Part shown: piece after piece, positions 16,806 through 26,238 of the stretch | Layout: every line of letters starts with the position of its first letter | Position numbering within the stretch: the stretch's first letter is position 1 | Origin: Orlajensenia sp037404875 | GTDB taxonomy: Bacteria; Actinomycetota; Actinomycetes; Actinomycetales; Microbacteriaceae | Direction: 5' to 3' | Assembly (NCBI RefSeq): GCF_037404875.1 | Contig: NZ_JBBELO010000003.1 | Span: forward strand, 1-64,000 | Length of the DNA: 64,000 nucleotides | Made by a program: the position numbers and the translations under genes | Notes under the pieces: model-generated | Databases searched by the model: none | The model's input: only the letters and a program-made list of their open reading frames with translations | What the model was told of the DNA's origin: nothing

Positions 16806-18185
16806 ATGAGCATCACCGCCACCGCGGGCGAGAACCTCGCCCCTACGACCCGGCAGGGCTGGAACTACGGCGCCCTCTGGCGCGCTGTTCCCCGCCACCT
16901 GGGATTCCTGCTTCTCACCATGCCGATCGCCATCACGGGACTGGTCGTCATGAGCACCCTGTTCTGGACGGGACTGGGAACAATCGTGCTGGTCTTCGGC
17001 ATCTTCGTGCTCGTGTCCGCGCTCTACGTGGGCCGGGGTTTCGGGACGCTCGAGCTCGTGCGACTCGACTGGAGCGGCAGCCCCGCCATCCGTCGCCCGC
17101 ACTGGCGAACGGCGCAGGGCGAGGGGTTCTGGCGCCGTTGGGTCTTCGGGCCCTTCGCCGACGGTCACTACTGGCTCTACCAGCTGCACGGCCAGATCAT
17201 CTCTCCCATCGTGAGCACGGTGACCTGGTCGATCACCGTCGCCTGGGTCGCGACGGGACTCGGCGGCACGACCTTCTGGATCTGGTCGCGCTTCCTTCCC
17301 GACCGCAACAACGAGTTCTGGCTCCACCAGGTGGTGCTCAACTGGATGGCGCCGGGGAGCACCGCGGGCCTGGAACCCCACCTGGGCGAGAACCTGTTCG
17401 AGCTCGCCGCGGGAGTGCTCTTCCTGCTCACCCTGCCCTACGTGACCCGGGGACTGGTTGTCGCCCACCACGGCATTGCGCGGGGGCTGCTGGGTGCGTG
17501 GCCGAGTGAGAGCCTGCAGCGGGAGGTGGCCGCACTCGACGCCTCACGCGGCGCGGCCGTCGCCGCGGAGGACCAGTCGCTGCGACGCCTCGAGCGTGAC
17601 ATCCACGATGGCCCGCAGCAGCGGCTGGTGCGTCTTCAAATGGACCTCGCCGCCGCCGAGCGCCGGCTGGAGAGCGATCCCGACACCGCACGATCCATGC
17701 TCGCGGAGGCGCGTGAACAGGCCCGTGACACCCTCGAGGAGCTGCGTGCCCTCTCCCGCGGATTCGCGCCGCCCCTGCTCGAGGACCGGGGTCTTGCCCG
17801 TGCAGTGGAGTCCCTCGCCGGGCGCAGTCCTATCCCCGTGGAACTGGAGGACGGCCGCCTGGATGCGGACCTGCGGCTGCCGAACGAGATCGAGCGGAGC
17901 GCCTACTTCGTCCTGGCAGAGCTGCTCACCAACGCGGCGAAGCATTCGGGCGCCAGCGCGATCCGGGTGCGGATGGCGATCGACGAGCAGGACGACGCGT
18001 CTGCGCTGCAGATCTGGGTCGTCGACAACGGCCGTGGGGGAGCCACCAGCCTCCCCGGACACGGCCTGAGCGGCCTCGCCGAGCGACTTCACGGACTGCG
18101 TGGAACCCTGAGCGTGCAGAGTCCGGCCGGCGGGCCGACGACGATCGGCGCCCGCATCCCGATTCCCGGAGCAGCCGTATCCTGA
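16806..18185 (+). CDS. sensor histidine kinase with putative-sensor membrane domain
   Basis: A 459-residue kinase. Residues 1-230 form a membrane sensor domain with paired hydrophobic segments (about 33-52, 55-75, 130-160 and 196-216), like the Streptomyces-type putative sensor family. The HisKA_3 dimerisation domain holds the phospho-acceptor His267 in RRLERDIHDGPQQRL. The ATPase domain has the N-box ELLTNAAKHSG (about 368-378) and the G-box VDNGRGG plus GHGLSGLAERL. The ATG at 16806 follows GAGGAG. The partner response regulator starts 5 bases after the stop. The signal is unknown; this class often responds to cell-envelope stress. Confidence 0.93.
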   Translation: MSITATAGENLAPTTRQGWNYGALWRAVPRHLGFLLLTMPIAITGLVVMSTLFWTGLGTIVLVFGIFVLVSALYVGRGFGTLELVRLDWSGSPAIRRPHWRTAQGEGFWRRWVFGPFADGHYWLYQLHGQIISPIVSTVTWSITVAWVATGLGGTTFWIWSRFLPDRNNEFWLHQVVLNWMAPGSTAGLEPHLGENLFELAAGVLFLLTLPYVTRGLVVAHHGIARGLLGAWPSESLQREVAALDASRGAAVAAEDQSLRRLERDIHDGPQQRLVRLQMDLAAAERRLESDPDTARSMLAEAREQARDTLEELRALSRGFAPPLLEDRGLARAVESLAGRSPIPVELEDGRLDADLRLPNEIERSAYFVLAELLTNAAKHSGASAIRVRMAIDEQDDASALQIWVVDNGRGGATSLPGHGLSGLAERLHGLRGTLSVQSPAGGPTTIGARIPIPGAAVS

Positions 18186-18190
18186 GTGAC

Positions 18191-18844
18191 GTGAGCACCG
18201 AGTCCCTCCGCATCGCCATCGCGGAGGACTCGGTCTTGCTGCGCGAAGGGCTGGTCAGGCTCTTCGACGAGGCGGGCTATCGCACGGTGGGAGCCTACGG
18301 CGACGCCGAGAGCCTGCTCGCCGGCATCGGCGCGTCGCCGGCCGACGTCGTCGTGCTCGACGTGAGGATGCCGCCCACCTTCCGTGACGAAGGGGTGCAG
18401 GCGGCGATCGCTCTGCGCAGCAGGATGCCGCACCTCGGCATCCTGCTGTTGAGCCAGTACGTGGAGGCCACCTACGCGGCCGAGCTGCTGGGTTCCGGCG
18501 AGGGCGGCCTCGGTTATCTGCTGAAGGACCGGGTGGCTTCGCTCGACGAGCTGCGCGACGCCGTCGAGCGCGTGAACAGCGGCGGGACGGTGCTGGACCC
18601 CCAGGTGGTGCGCGAGCTGCTCGGTCGCCGCTGGGATCCCCGCGCGGCCCTGACACCGCGCGAGGCGGAGGTGCTCGCCCTGATGGCCGAGGGGCGCAGC
18701 AATGCGGCGATCGCGCAGCGGCTCTTCATCGGAATCGGGGCCGTCGAGAAGAACGTGACGGCGATCTTCGCCAAGCTCGGCCTCGAGGACTCCGGTTCGG
18801 ACCACCGCCGCGTGCTCGCGGTCCTCGCGTTCCTGCAGGGCTGA
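18191..18844 (+). CDS. LuxR/NarL-type response regulator
   Basis: A 217-residue regulator with receiver domain (1-125) and LuxR-type DNA-binding domain (about 150-215). The phosphorylation site is Asp57 (VVLDVRMP), the acidic pocket is AEDS (11-14) and the switch Lys is in YLLKDRV. The helix-turn-helix reads ALTPREAEVLALMAEGRSNAAIAQRL across two short blocks. It pairs with the kinase just upstream. The GTG at 18191 is 7 bases after a TATCCT (18178-18183) at the end of the kinase gene, so it may also have its own leaderless transcript. Confidence 0.94.
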   Translation: MSTESLRIAIAEDSVLLREGLVRLFDEAGYRTVGAYGDAESLLAGIGASPADVVVLDVRMPPTFRDEGVQAAIALRSRMPHLGILLLSQYVEATYAAELLGSGEGGLGYLLKDRVASLDELRDAVERVNSGGTVLDPQVVRELLGRRWDPRAALTPREAEVLALMAEGRSNAAIAQRLFIGIGAVEKNVTAIFAKLGLEDSGSDHRRVLAVLAFLQG

Positions 18845-18859
18845 GGCCCGGTCCCGGTG

Positions 18860-21800
18860 TCAGCGCAGCGCGCTGACACTGGCCACCAGATCGCGGGCGT
18901 TCTGCAGCCGACGCTCGTACCGTGCCGCGAGCGCGATGAGGATGATCCCGCCGATTCCCAGCCAGACCCACCATTCGACCGACTCGTAGAGCACCCGGAT
19001 CCAGGGCCACAACTGGGCGAGGGCGTGCCAGAGCAGTACTCCGGCGCCGAGCAGGAACGGTGCCTGCAGCCGGGCCCGGAGGCCGTACAGCAGCACGAGG
19101 AGTGCCGCGACACCGAGGCCGACGACGCGCCAGAGCGGCGTCGTGGCGGCGTAGTCGGCGATGAGCGGTGGCAGGAGCAGGAGGGCGAGACCGGGACCGA
19201 GTGCCGGCCAGCTGCCCGTGGTGCTCCGACGCAGCACGAGCCAGCCGTGCACCAGCATCCCGAGCGCGAGCGGAGCGGTCACGAGTTCGAACGGGTCGGC
19301 GGCGCGAACCGCGAGCAAGAGCAGGGCCGAGCCGGCCGCGACCACGTAGCCGACCACACCGACCGAGACGGCCAGCGGAGAGCGTCGCACCACGAAGCAG
19401 GCGACGGCGAGCGCGGTGGCGCACGCCACGACGAGGGTCGGCCGGGCGGCGTTCTCTGGAGAGTCGAGAATCAGCAGCGATTCGAGCGCGCCGGTCAGAA
19501 CGCCGGTACCGCCGAGCAGAACCGCGGATGCGCGTTCGAGAGCAGGATGAGAAGTCTCGTCGGCGAGGCGTGCCAGGCCGAATGCGCCCACGCCGAGCAC
19601 GAGTGCCCCGATCGCGACCCACACGTCTCCCGCTCGGCCATCGACATGACGCGACATGCTCAGCGCCACGCCCACGGCTCCCGCCGCTCCGGCGGCCACG
19701 CGCACGCTCGCCCAGAGCGGTGACGGGGCGACGAACGCTCCGAGCACGAGCAGGCCCGCGAGCGCTCCGACGGTCACGGCGCGCACCGACGGCTGGGTGT
19801 CCGCGAGACTGAGGGGTGCCAGGGAGATCAGGAGCGCGAGGAACACGAGGGCGCCGACGCCCCATCGATCGGTGGCCTCCGTCGTCCTCCGCCAAGCGAG
19901 AAGAGCGGCGATCAGGAGCAGCCCGACGGTCACGGGCAGCAGATACGGCTCGGGTTCGCTCACGCGGTTCGTCGAGAGTGCGCTCCAGAGCCCGAGCGTT
20001 CCGAGCGCAACAGCAAGCCAGCCCAGATGACGCCGCCACGACCGCGAGGCGAACAGCCCATCCTCGCTCAGCGCGGCGAACGCGGCCGCGACGGCGTAGA
20101 GCAGGAGGGCGACCCAGAGCAACGGATCGCCGAAACGGGTGATCGCGGCCAGACCGAGGACGGCGACGGTCGCGGCGCCGCCGTCGAGCCAGTCCCGGCC
20201 GGAGCCCAGTTGCCGTCGCAGGAACAGGCCGAAGGCGCACGTTGCGAGCGCGGCGAGCGCCGGCAGCATCCACGTGGCGCCGACCGCGGCATCCCACCCA
20301 CGGGCGAGCTGCAGGGCGTCCGCGAGAAGCAGCCACACGGCCGGCGCCGTGCCGAGGGCCGCGACGGACGCGGCGACGCCGGAGCGGTCCTTCGGGTGCA
20401 ACTGCCAGAGGATCGCGGCAGCCGTGACCGTTGCCGCCGCGACGAGATCGAGCACGGCCGTCTCTCGCGTGGCGGTCCCCCCGAGGCTCGACGCGATCCT
20501 CCCGCTGAATGCCGCGGCCGCGAATGCGGCGATGGCGACGACCCAGACGACTTCGCGATCGGCGCGATCCAGCGCGCGTCGCACGGGGAACGCGCTCGCG
20601 AGCGCCAGGAGGGCCGCGGAGACGCCGGTCAGGGCATCGGAGCCCGGGCTCTGCACACCGAGAACGGCGAGGGCGCCGGGCAGGAGTGCGACCCCGGCCA
20701 GGGCGAGGGCCACCGCTACCCCGAGCAGCACCCGGCCGACGGCGACGGGCGCGCCGCGGCGCAGCACGGTGAGCAGGGCGATCACCCCGACGGATGCCGA
20801 ACACCAGGTGATCGGCTCGGCCCACGAGAGGGCGTATCCCAGTGCTGCAGCGGTGACCGCGATCCCCAGGGCGAGCCGGCTGTCGGCCGGCCGGGCGGTG
20901 AACCGTCGTCCGAGAAGGGCAGCGACGACCACCGCGGCGAGGGCCGCCACGATCGCCGCCGGCGAGCGCAGGAGCGCGGTGCCGCACACGGCGACGTACC
21001 CCACGAGCAGCCCGATCGCGACCCGGCGTTCGGTGCCGAGCGGCCGGCGAGCGGCGCGGACGGCTCCGGCGGAGAAGACCGCCGCTGCAAGCGCCACGAA
21101 CGCCAGGCCCACGAGCGCCGCGACGGAGACGGGCTCGGCGGTGACCAGGGGCGTCCACGGCGAGGCCCGCCATACCGGTGCGACGTTCTGCAGCGCGTCG
21201 CTCGCGGGCACGGCCGCCAGAAGCAGGGCGGGAACAGCCGCGAGGCCGGCCGCGACGCCCGCTCCGATGCTCGCACCGCGCAGGGCGGTCCGCGCGGCGC
21301 CGGAGCGCCGCTGGACTGCGGCATCCGTCGCCAGTGCGATCAGTGCGGCGGGAACCAGGCTCGCGCTCACCATGGTCACGGGGCTGTAGAGGCGGAAGCC
21401 CGTGACCACTCCGGCGAGGGAGGGAAGCAGGCTCACGCCGGCGAGCGTGAACGCGGCGAGCACCTCACCGCCACGCGGACGCAGACGCAGAAGCCCCACG
21501 GCATGCACCACGCCGACGACGGCGAGGGCGCAGAGGGTGACCAGGGGTGCCCAGTCGAGGTCGGACGCCACGAGCGGTGAGACGAGGGCGCACGCCGTCG
21601 CACTGAGGCCACCCACGACCCACAGGATGATGCGTTCGGCCTGCAGGCCGCCGGGGGCGCCGACGGATCGGGCCAGAGGCAGGGTGAGGGTCCAGAGGAG
21701 GGAGACGGTGAGGGCAACGAGAAGCCCGATGGTGAGATCCAACCCCGGAGCGGCCGCCTCGGTGAGGCCGCCCGCCAGCAGACCGGAGCCGACAGGCACC

Positions 21801-22579
21801 GCTGCCAAGCCCGCGACGGAGCCCGCGCGCAGCCGGGACCAGCGGAACCATGCGACGAGCGGCGAGCCGGTGGCGAGCAGGCCGGCACCCCAGTAGACCG
21901 CTCCGTCGATGGCGTCGGCGCCGAACATCCCGTTCGCACGCACCGCCCAGAGGTCGAGGGCGAGCAGCGCCACGCCGAGCGCGCCGATGCCCTCCGCCGT
22001 GGAGATCAGTCCTCGCCGGCGCAGCAGCGGCGCGAGCAGGAACATCGCGAGTGTGAGGGCGCCGATCACGATCGATCGGAAGGCGAGGCCGTTCTGCACG
22101 AAGGCGATGATGAGGAAGACCACCGCGGCCACGGCGACGAGGCTGACTCCCACGATGAGAAGGATGATCTGCACACTGGAGCGTCGTCGCCCGCTCTCGG
22201 CGGGCGGTGGGACGGCGGAAGGCGGGGTCGGCGAGGAGGCAGGGGTCGGTGCGGGGACAGGCGTCGGCGCCGGGACAGCGGCCGGTGCGGGTACAGGGGT
22301 CGGTACGGAGACGGGCGCCTGCGACAGTGTGGCGAAGCGCAGCCGACCGATGAGCGACACCCGATCGGCGAGCGCGGTCGCCGCATCCCTCGAGCGCTTC
22401 AGGAGCAGGGCAGCAGCCTCGCCCTCGAGAACGAGGCCGCAGGTGCCGCACTGCGCCGACGTGAGTCGCGCGAAGCAAGCAGGGCAGCGGCTCGGGTCAC
22501 CCAGGGCGGCGATGCCCGTCGGCCAGTCGACCCTCCCTGCGAAGCGCGCGAAACCCGCATCCTCCGTCTGATCACTCAC
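18860..22579 (-). CDS. giant polytopic membrane protein with zinc ribbon (SCO7613-type)
   Basis: A 1239-residue protein. The N-terminus has a zinc-ribbon pair, Cys32-x2-Cys35 and Cys44-x2-Cys47 (RCPACFARL, QCGTCGLV), then a cytosolic helical segment. A low-complexity Pro/Ala/Thr linker of VPAPTPVPAP-like repeats (about 90-145) joins it to an almost continuous array of hydrophobic helices, over thirty by eye, to the C-terminus. This is the architecture of the Streptomyces SCO7613 C-terminal-domain proteins. No catalytic or transport motif is visible and the function is unknown. It is convergent with the response regulator and stands alone. Confidence 0.85.
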   Translation of the reverse strand: MSDQTEDAGFARFAGRVDWPTGIAALGDPSRCPACFARLTSAQCGTCGLVLEGEAAALLLKRSRDAATALADRVSLIGRLRFATLSQAPVSVPTPVPAPAAVPAPTPVPAPTPASSPTPPSAVPPPAESGRRRSSVQIILLIVGVSLVAVAAVVFLIIAFVQNGLAFRSIVIGALTLAMFLLAPLLRRRGLISTAEGIGALGVALLALDLWAVRANGMFGADAIDGAVYWGAGLLATGSPLVAWFRWSRLRAGSVAGLAAVPVGSGLLAGGLTEAAAPGLDLTIGLLVALTVSLLWTLTLPLARSVGAPGGLQAERIILWVVGGLSATACALVSPLVASDLDWAPLVTLCALAVVGVVHAVGLLRLRPRGGEVLAAFTLAGVSLLPSLAGVVTGFRLYSPVTMVSASLVPAALIALATDAAVQRRSGAARTALRGASIGAGVAAGLAAVPALLLAAVPASDALQNVAPVWRASPWTPLVTAEPVSVAALVGLAFVALAAAVFSAGAVRAARRPLGTERRVAIGLLVGYVAVCGTALLRSPAAIVAALAAVVVAALLGRRFTARPADSRLALGIAVTAAALGYALSWAEPITWCSASVGVIALLTVLRRGAPVAVGRVLLGVAVALALAGVALLPGALAVLGVQSPGSDALTGVSAALLALASAFPVRRALDRADREVVWVVAIAAFAAAAFSGRIASSLGGTATRETAVLDLVAAATVTAAAILWQLHPKDRSGVAASVAALGTAPAVWLLLADALQLARGWDAAVGATWMLPALAALATCAFGLFLRRQLGSGRDWLDGGAATVAVLGLAAITRFGDPLLWVALLLYAVAAAFAALSEDGLFASRSWRRHLGWLAVALGTLGLWSALSTNRVSEPEPYLLPVTVGLLLIAALLAWRRTTEATDRWGVGALVFLALLISLAPLSLADTQPSVRAVTVGALAGLLVLGAFVAPSPLWASVRVAAGAAGAVGVALSMSRHVDGRAGDVWVAIGALVLGVGAFGLARLADETSHPALERASAVLLGGTGVLTGALESLLILDSPENAARPTLVVACATALAVACFVVRRSPLAVSVGVVGYVVAAGSALLLLAVRAADPFELVTAPLALGMLVHGWLVLRRSTTGSWPALGPGLALLLLPPLIADYAATTPLWRVVGLGVAALLVLLYGLRARLQAPFLLGAGVLLWHALAQLWPWIRVLYESVEWWVWLGIGGIILIALAARYERRLQNARDLVASVSALR

Positions 22580-22670
22580 GAAGCCCCCTCGACTCGGCCG
22601 ACCTTGGCGCTCACGCTAGCCGCCACGGGCGGAACGGGACCCCGGGGCTTCCCCTGATGTGGATGCTCTC

Positions 22671-22684
22671 GCCCCGAAAGGGGG
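22671..22684 (-). terminator. short GC hairpin with GAAA loop after the App1 gene
   Basis: CCCC-GAAA-GGGG lies 10 bases beyond the App1 stop in the direction of transcription. A tetraloop on a four to five pair stem is stable, but there is no clear T-run, so termination is only suggested. Confidence 0.3.
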
Positions 22685-22693
22685 TCTGCAGGC

Positions 22694-23761
22694 TCAGAGC
22701 AGCCCGAGCGGCTCCAGCTGGGCAGCGAGGCCCGATCCGTCGGGGGCGTACACCCACGGGATCTGCGGATGCTCGGGGCGCTCGTTCTTCGAGCGCCCAC
22801 CGGCGAGCACGGCTTCACCGGGGGAGAGCTGCCGGATGGCGACCGCCGCGACACGCTGGGGGTTCTCGGCGGCGAACTCCCGGTAGATCTCCTCGTCGCG
22901 CTGGCCGTCGTCGCCGATGAGCAGCCAGCGCACGTCGGGGAACTCCCGCGCGAGCCGCTGCAGGTTGTCGTGCTTGTGCGCCCGGCCGCTGCGGAACCAC
23001 CGGTCGTGCGTGGGCCCCCAATCCGTCAGGAGCAGCGGGCCGGAGGGATAGAGGTTGCGCGAGAGGAAGCGTGTGAGAGCCGGGGCGACATTCCAGGCTC
23101 CCGTGGAGAGGTAGACCACTGGCGCGCCGGGGTGGGCCGTCGCCAGCCGCTCCATGAGCACGGCCATGCCGGGGGTGGGTATGCGGGCGTGCTCGTTGAG
23201 CACGAAGGTGTTCCAGCCCGCGAGGAAGGGCCGCGGTAGCATCGTGACCATGACAGTGTCGTCGACGTCGGAGACGACACCGAATCGGCAGTCCGCCGGA
23301 ATGACCTGGACGGGCGCCTGCGAGCTGCGCCCGTCATCGGTGGTGAGCGTCGCGACATGCCAGCCGGGGGTGAGCGAGACGTCGAGCTCGATATCGACGA
23401 CGCCACCGCGATCGGCGACGACCTCCGTCTCGTGGCCGTCGATCTCGATGCGTACCCGGGCGAAGGCGACCGGGCTCGAGATGAAGCTGCGCCAGCCGCG
23501 CAGCTGCTCGCGGCGGATCGCCCGCCGCCGGTCGGCCGCGGTCGGCGGATCGGAGGGCGGCTGCACGGGCTTGACGAGCAGCACCCGGCAGAGCACCCGT
23601 ACCCGGTCGACCGAGCCGTACCCGGTGTACGGGATGATCGAGGGAACCCGACCGTGCCGGCGGGCGCAGCGCTCGCGATGCCCGTGGAACCAGTCCTCGA
23701 TGCGGGCCGCGCGATGCGTCGACGCGTCCCGCGCATCGGGGAGGTGCTCGGCGTCGACCAT
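22694..23761 (-). CDS. App1-type phosphatase-domain protein (DUF2183)
   Basis: A 355-residue soluble protein with the App1 catalytic domain, named after a yeast actin-patch phosphatidate phosphatase. A HAD-like DxDxT signature is clear in GVVSDVDDTVMVTML (about 187-201), followed by a serine/threonine block VYLSTGAWNVAPAL and a late acidic motif WLLIGDDGQRDEEIY, which complete a HAD-type active site. The N-terminal third (RVLCRVLLVKP to APVQVIP) is a beta-rich domain seen in bacterial relatives. The start at 23761 (MVDAEHLPDAR) is favoured over one at 23836. It is divergent from the TetR gene. The substrate is not proven in bacteria. Confidence 0.88.
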   Translation of the reverse strand: MVDAEHLPDARDASTHRAARIEDWFHGHRERCARRHGRVPSIIPYTGYGSVDRVRVLCRVLLVKPVQPPSDPPTAADRRRAIRREQLRGWRSFISSPVAFARVRIEIDGHETEVVADRGGVVDIELDVSLTPGWHVATLTTDDGRSSQAPVQVIPADCRFGVVSDVDDTVMVTMLPRPFLAGWNTFVLNEHARIPTPGMAVLMERLATAHPGAPVVYLSTGAWNVAPALTRFLSRNLYPSGPLLLTDWGPTHDRWFRSGRAHKHDNLQRLAREFPDVRWLLIGDDGQRDEEIYREFAAENPQRVAAVAIRQLSPGEAVLAGGRSKNERPEHPQIPWVYAPDGSGLAAQLEPLGLL

Positions 23762-23860
23762 GCGCCCAAGTCTGTCATGTCGCCGTGCGCCGGCCCGACG
23801 GGAGCGGCAGGCACCCGCTCTGGGGGTGAGCTTCATTCAGGGCGCCCACAGGTCGCCGCG

Positions 23861-23878
23861 TAGAATTATTCGGTTCTA
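23861..23878. promoter_or_regulatory. possible TetR operator and promoter
   Basis: TAGAA and TTCTA arms separated by 8 bases, overlapping a TAGAAT that could be the -10 box of the TetR gene; a second TTCTA follows at once. Such an AT-rich inverted repeat is unusual here and is well placed for autorepression of the gene starting at 23894. Confidence 0.35.
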
Positions 23879-23893
23879 GTTCTAGGAGGAACA

Positions 23894-24535
23894 GTGTCGA
23901 CCCTCAGCACCATCGACGTGCCCGCATCCACCCTCGTGCGGACGGAGCCGGTGCAGCAACGCAGCGCCGACCGCCTCAACTCGCTGCTCGACGCGGCCGC
24001 CGTCGTCGTCGACGAGATCGGCTTCGACCGCATGACGACCGCGATGATCGCCGAGCGCTCCGGTGCCTCGATCGGCACCGTCTACCGGTACTTCCCCGAC
24101 CGCATCGCCGTGCTCCAGGCACTGCGCGAGCGCGCCACCGAGCGCTTCCGCGCCCGTGCCGAGGAACTGATGCGCACGGAGGAGCCTGCGACGCTGTGGG
24201 AGGGCGTGGACTGCGGCATCACCGCCTATGTCGAGCTCTACCGCACCGAGCCCGGCTTCCGCATCATCCACTTCGTCGACAGCGAGCGGATGCCGCTGAG
24301 CGCCGCCGAGTCCGAGCCGAAGCTCGCCAAGCGGTTCGCGAGCGTCTTCCGGGAACTCTTCGAGATCCCCGGCGAAGACCTCGACTTCCGCATCGAGATC
24401 ACCATCGAGATCGCCGACTCGCTGCTCTCGCGGGCGTTCGCATGGGACCGCACGGGCGACGAGCTCTACATCGCCGAGTGCCGCCGCATCCTGCACGGTT
24501 ACCTCGAGTCCTACTACGGAGAGCTCACCTCCTGA
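23894..24535 (+). CDS. TetR-family transcriptional regulator
   Basis: A 213-residue repressor-type regulator. The N-terminal DNA-binding domain (about 24-75) has the helix-turn-helix FDRMTTAMIAERSGASIGTVYRYF, followed by an all-helical ligand and dimer domain. The GTG start at 23894 is preceded by AGGAGG about 4 bases upstream. The C-terminal domain resembles the TetR_C group found beside efflux or osmolyte genes, but the ligand cannot be inferred. It is divergent from the App1 gene and followed by a strong terminator, so it is a single-gene unit; the OpuC operon 200 bases downstream has its own start. Confidence 0.92.
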   Translation: MSTLSTIDVPASTLVRTEPVQQRSADRLNSLLDAAAVVVDEIGFDRMTTAMIAERSGASIGTVYRYFPDRIAVLQALRERATERFRARAEELMRTEEPATLWEGVDCGITAYVELYRTEPGFRIIHFVDSERMPLSAAESEPKLAKRFASVFRELFEIPGEDLDFRIEITIEIADSLLSRAFAWDRTGDELYIAECRRILHGYLESYYGELTS

Positions 24536-24568
24536 GCCGAGAAGCGCTCCGAGCCGGCGACGGCTGAG

Positions 24569-24613
24569 GGCCGGGCACCGCTTCCTTCCGGGAATGCGGC
24601 GCCCGGCCTTCTT
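24569..24613 (+). terminator. rho-independent-type terminator after the TetR gene
   Basis: GGCCGGGC (24569-24576) pairs perfectly with GCCCGGCC (24601-24608), extended inside by CCGC/GCGG across one mismatch, with a 14-base loop. It is followed by TTCTTTGTT. It lies 34 bases after the TetR stop. Confidence 0.75.
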
Positions 24614-24736
24614 TGTTGGCACGTATGACGGCAGGGGCGTCGCTTTGCGTCACCGGATGCAATCTCCTTTGCCACCGGCACCGAAAGGTGTTTGTGTAGA
24701 GGTCGGCGAGGCACGTCGGTCACGAGAGAGGCGCCC

Positions 24737-25549
24737 ATGATCGAGTTCCGTTCAGTCTCCAAGCGCTTTCCCGATGGAACGCTCGCGGTGGGCGAGATCG
24801 ACCTGGTCATCCCTTCGCGCACCATCACGGTTCTCGTGGGGTCATCCGGCTCGGGCAAGACCACCCTGCTGCGCATGATCAACCGCATGGTCGACCCGTC
24901 GCAGGGAAGCGTGCTCATCGACGACGTCGACGTCTCGACCCGCAACCCCGTGGAGCTGCGCCGCAGCATCGGTTACGTGATGCAGAACTCCGGCCTGCTT
25001 CCGCACCGAACGGTCATCGACAACGTCGCGACCGTTCCGGTGCTGAACGGGGTTCGGCGCAAGCAGGCGCGAGAGCAGGCACTGGAGCTGCTGGACCGCG
25101 TGGGCTTGGACCGCTCTCTCGCGAACCGTTACCCGAGCCAGCTCTCCGGCGGCCAGCAGCAGCGCGTCGGAGTGGCGCGAGGCCTCGCGATCGACCCGAA
25201 CATCCTGCTCATGGACGAGCCGTTCGGAGCCGTGGACCCGATCGTGCGGTCGGAGCTGCAGCAGGAGCTGCTCACCCTGCAACGCGAGATCGCGAAGACG
25301 ATCGTGTTCGTGACGCACGACATCGATGAGGCCTTCCTGCTCGGCGACCAGATCGTCATCCTGCGCACGGGGGCCGAGATCGCCCAGATCGGCTCGCCGA
25401 CCGAGATCCTCGCGCATCCGGCCGACGACTTCGTCGCCGGGTTCATCGGTGCCGACCGCGGACGACGTGCACTGCACCTCAGCGAGGTCGACGGCACACG
25501 CGTCGTGCTCGACTCCGAGGGACGCCCGGCCGGGATACTGTCGGCATGA
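24737..25549 (+). CDS. opuCA: glycine betaine/carnitine/choline ABC transporter ATPase
   Basis: A 270-residue ATPase energising import of compatible solutes. It has Walker A GSSGSGKTT (about 35-43), Q-loop YVMQNSGLLPH, signature LSGGQQQRV, Walker B ILLMDEPFGAVDP and the H-loop FVTHDIDEA, with the QNSGLLPH pattern typical of the ProV/OpuCA group. It stops near residue 270, so it lacks the two CBS domains that make typical OpuCA/OpuA ATPases sense ionic strength. It is the first gene of a four-gene operon; its stop overlaps the next start by ATGA. Confidence 0.92.
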   Translation: MIEFRSVSKRFPDGTLAVGEIDLVIPSRTITVLVGSSGSGKTTLLRMINRMVDPSQGSVLIDDVDVSTRNPVELRRSIGYVMQNSGLLPHRTVIDNVATVPVLNGVRRKQAREQALELLDRVGLDRSLANRYPSQLSGGQQQRVGVARGLAIDPNILLMDEPFGAVDPIVRSELQQELLTLQREIAKTIVFVTHDIDEAFLLGDQIVILRTGAEIAQIGSPTEILAHPADDFVAGFIGADRGRRALHLSEVDGTRVVLDSEGRPAGILSA

Positions 25550-26238
25550 CCTGGTTCCTCGCCAACATCGACCTGGTGTGGCGGCTCGCTCTCGTGCACA
25601 TGGCGATCGCCATCCCGCCGATCGTGCTCGGCTTCGTGATCTCGCTGCCGCTCGGCTGGCTCGCCGCCCGGTACCGCGGCAGCCGCGCCGTGCTGCTGAC
25701 CCTCGGCACCATCCTCTACACGATCCCCTCGCTCGCGCTCTTCATCGTCATACCGGTGCTGCTCGGCACGACGATCATCAACCCGGTGAACCTCGTGGTG
25801 GCCCTGACCATCTACGCCGTCGCCCTGATGGTGCGTGCCACCGCCGATGCCCTCGCCTCCGTCGACGCGGACGTTCGGCAATCGGCCACGGCCGTCGGAT
25901 TCTCGGGCTGGCAGCGGTTCTGGCGCGTCGAACTGCCGCTCTCGGGACCGGTCATGCTCGCGGGACTGCGGGTGGTGTCGGTGACCACTGTCAGTCTTGT
26001 CAGCGTGGGAGCGGTCATCGGCGTCACGAGTCTCGGCTACCTGTTCACGAACGGCTACCAGCGCCGCATCATCGGCGAGGTCGTGACGGGAGTCGTCTCC
26101 ATCGTGCTCATCGCACTCGTCTTCGACGTGCTGCTCGTGCTGCTCGGCCGGCTTCTGATGCCGTGGACCAGACGGATGCCCCGCAGCGCTCGCGCGCCGC
26201 TGCCCACCCTCCCGAGGCTCGACGGAGGCATGGCGTGA
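25546..26238 (+). CDS. opuCB: glycine betaine ABC transporter permease
   Basis: A 230-residue inner-membrane permease of the BPD_transp_1 family with about six helices. The EAA-type loop that docks the ATPase is seen in ATAVGFSGWQRFWRVELPLSGPVMLAGLR (two adjoining blocks at about 113-142). The order ATPase, permease, permease, binding protein is that of opuC operons. It starts inside the opuCA stop and ends inside the start of the second permease. Its C-terminus is basic and cytoplasmic. Confidence 0.92.
   Translation: MTWFLANIDLVWRLALVHMAIAIPPIVLGFVISLPLGWLAARYRGSRAVLLTLGTILYTIPSLALFIVIPVLLGTTIINPVNLVVALTIYAVALMVRATADALASVDADVRQSATAVGFSGWQRFWRVELPLSGPVMLAGLRVVSVTTVSLVSVGAVIGVTSLGYLFTNGYQRRIIGEVVTGVVSIVLIALVFDVLLVLLGRLLMPWTRRMPRSARAPLPTLPRLDGGMA

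Noticed and set aside
20027..21580. A 517-codon plus-strand frame inside the giant membrane protein gene
   Set aside because: Made of Arg/Gly/Asp/Glu repeats complementary to Leu/Ala-rich helices; no start signal or family.
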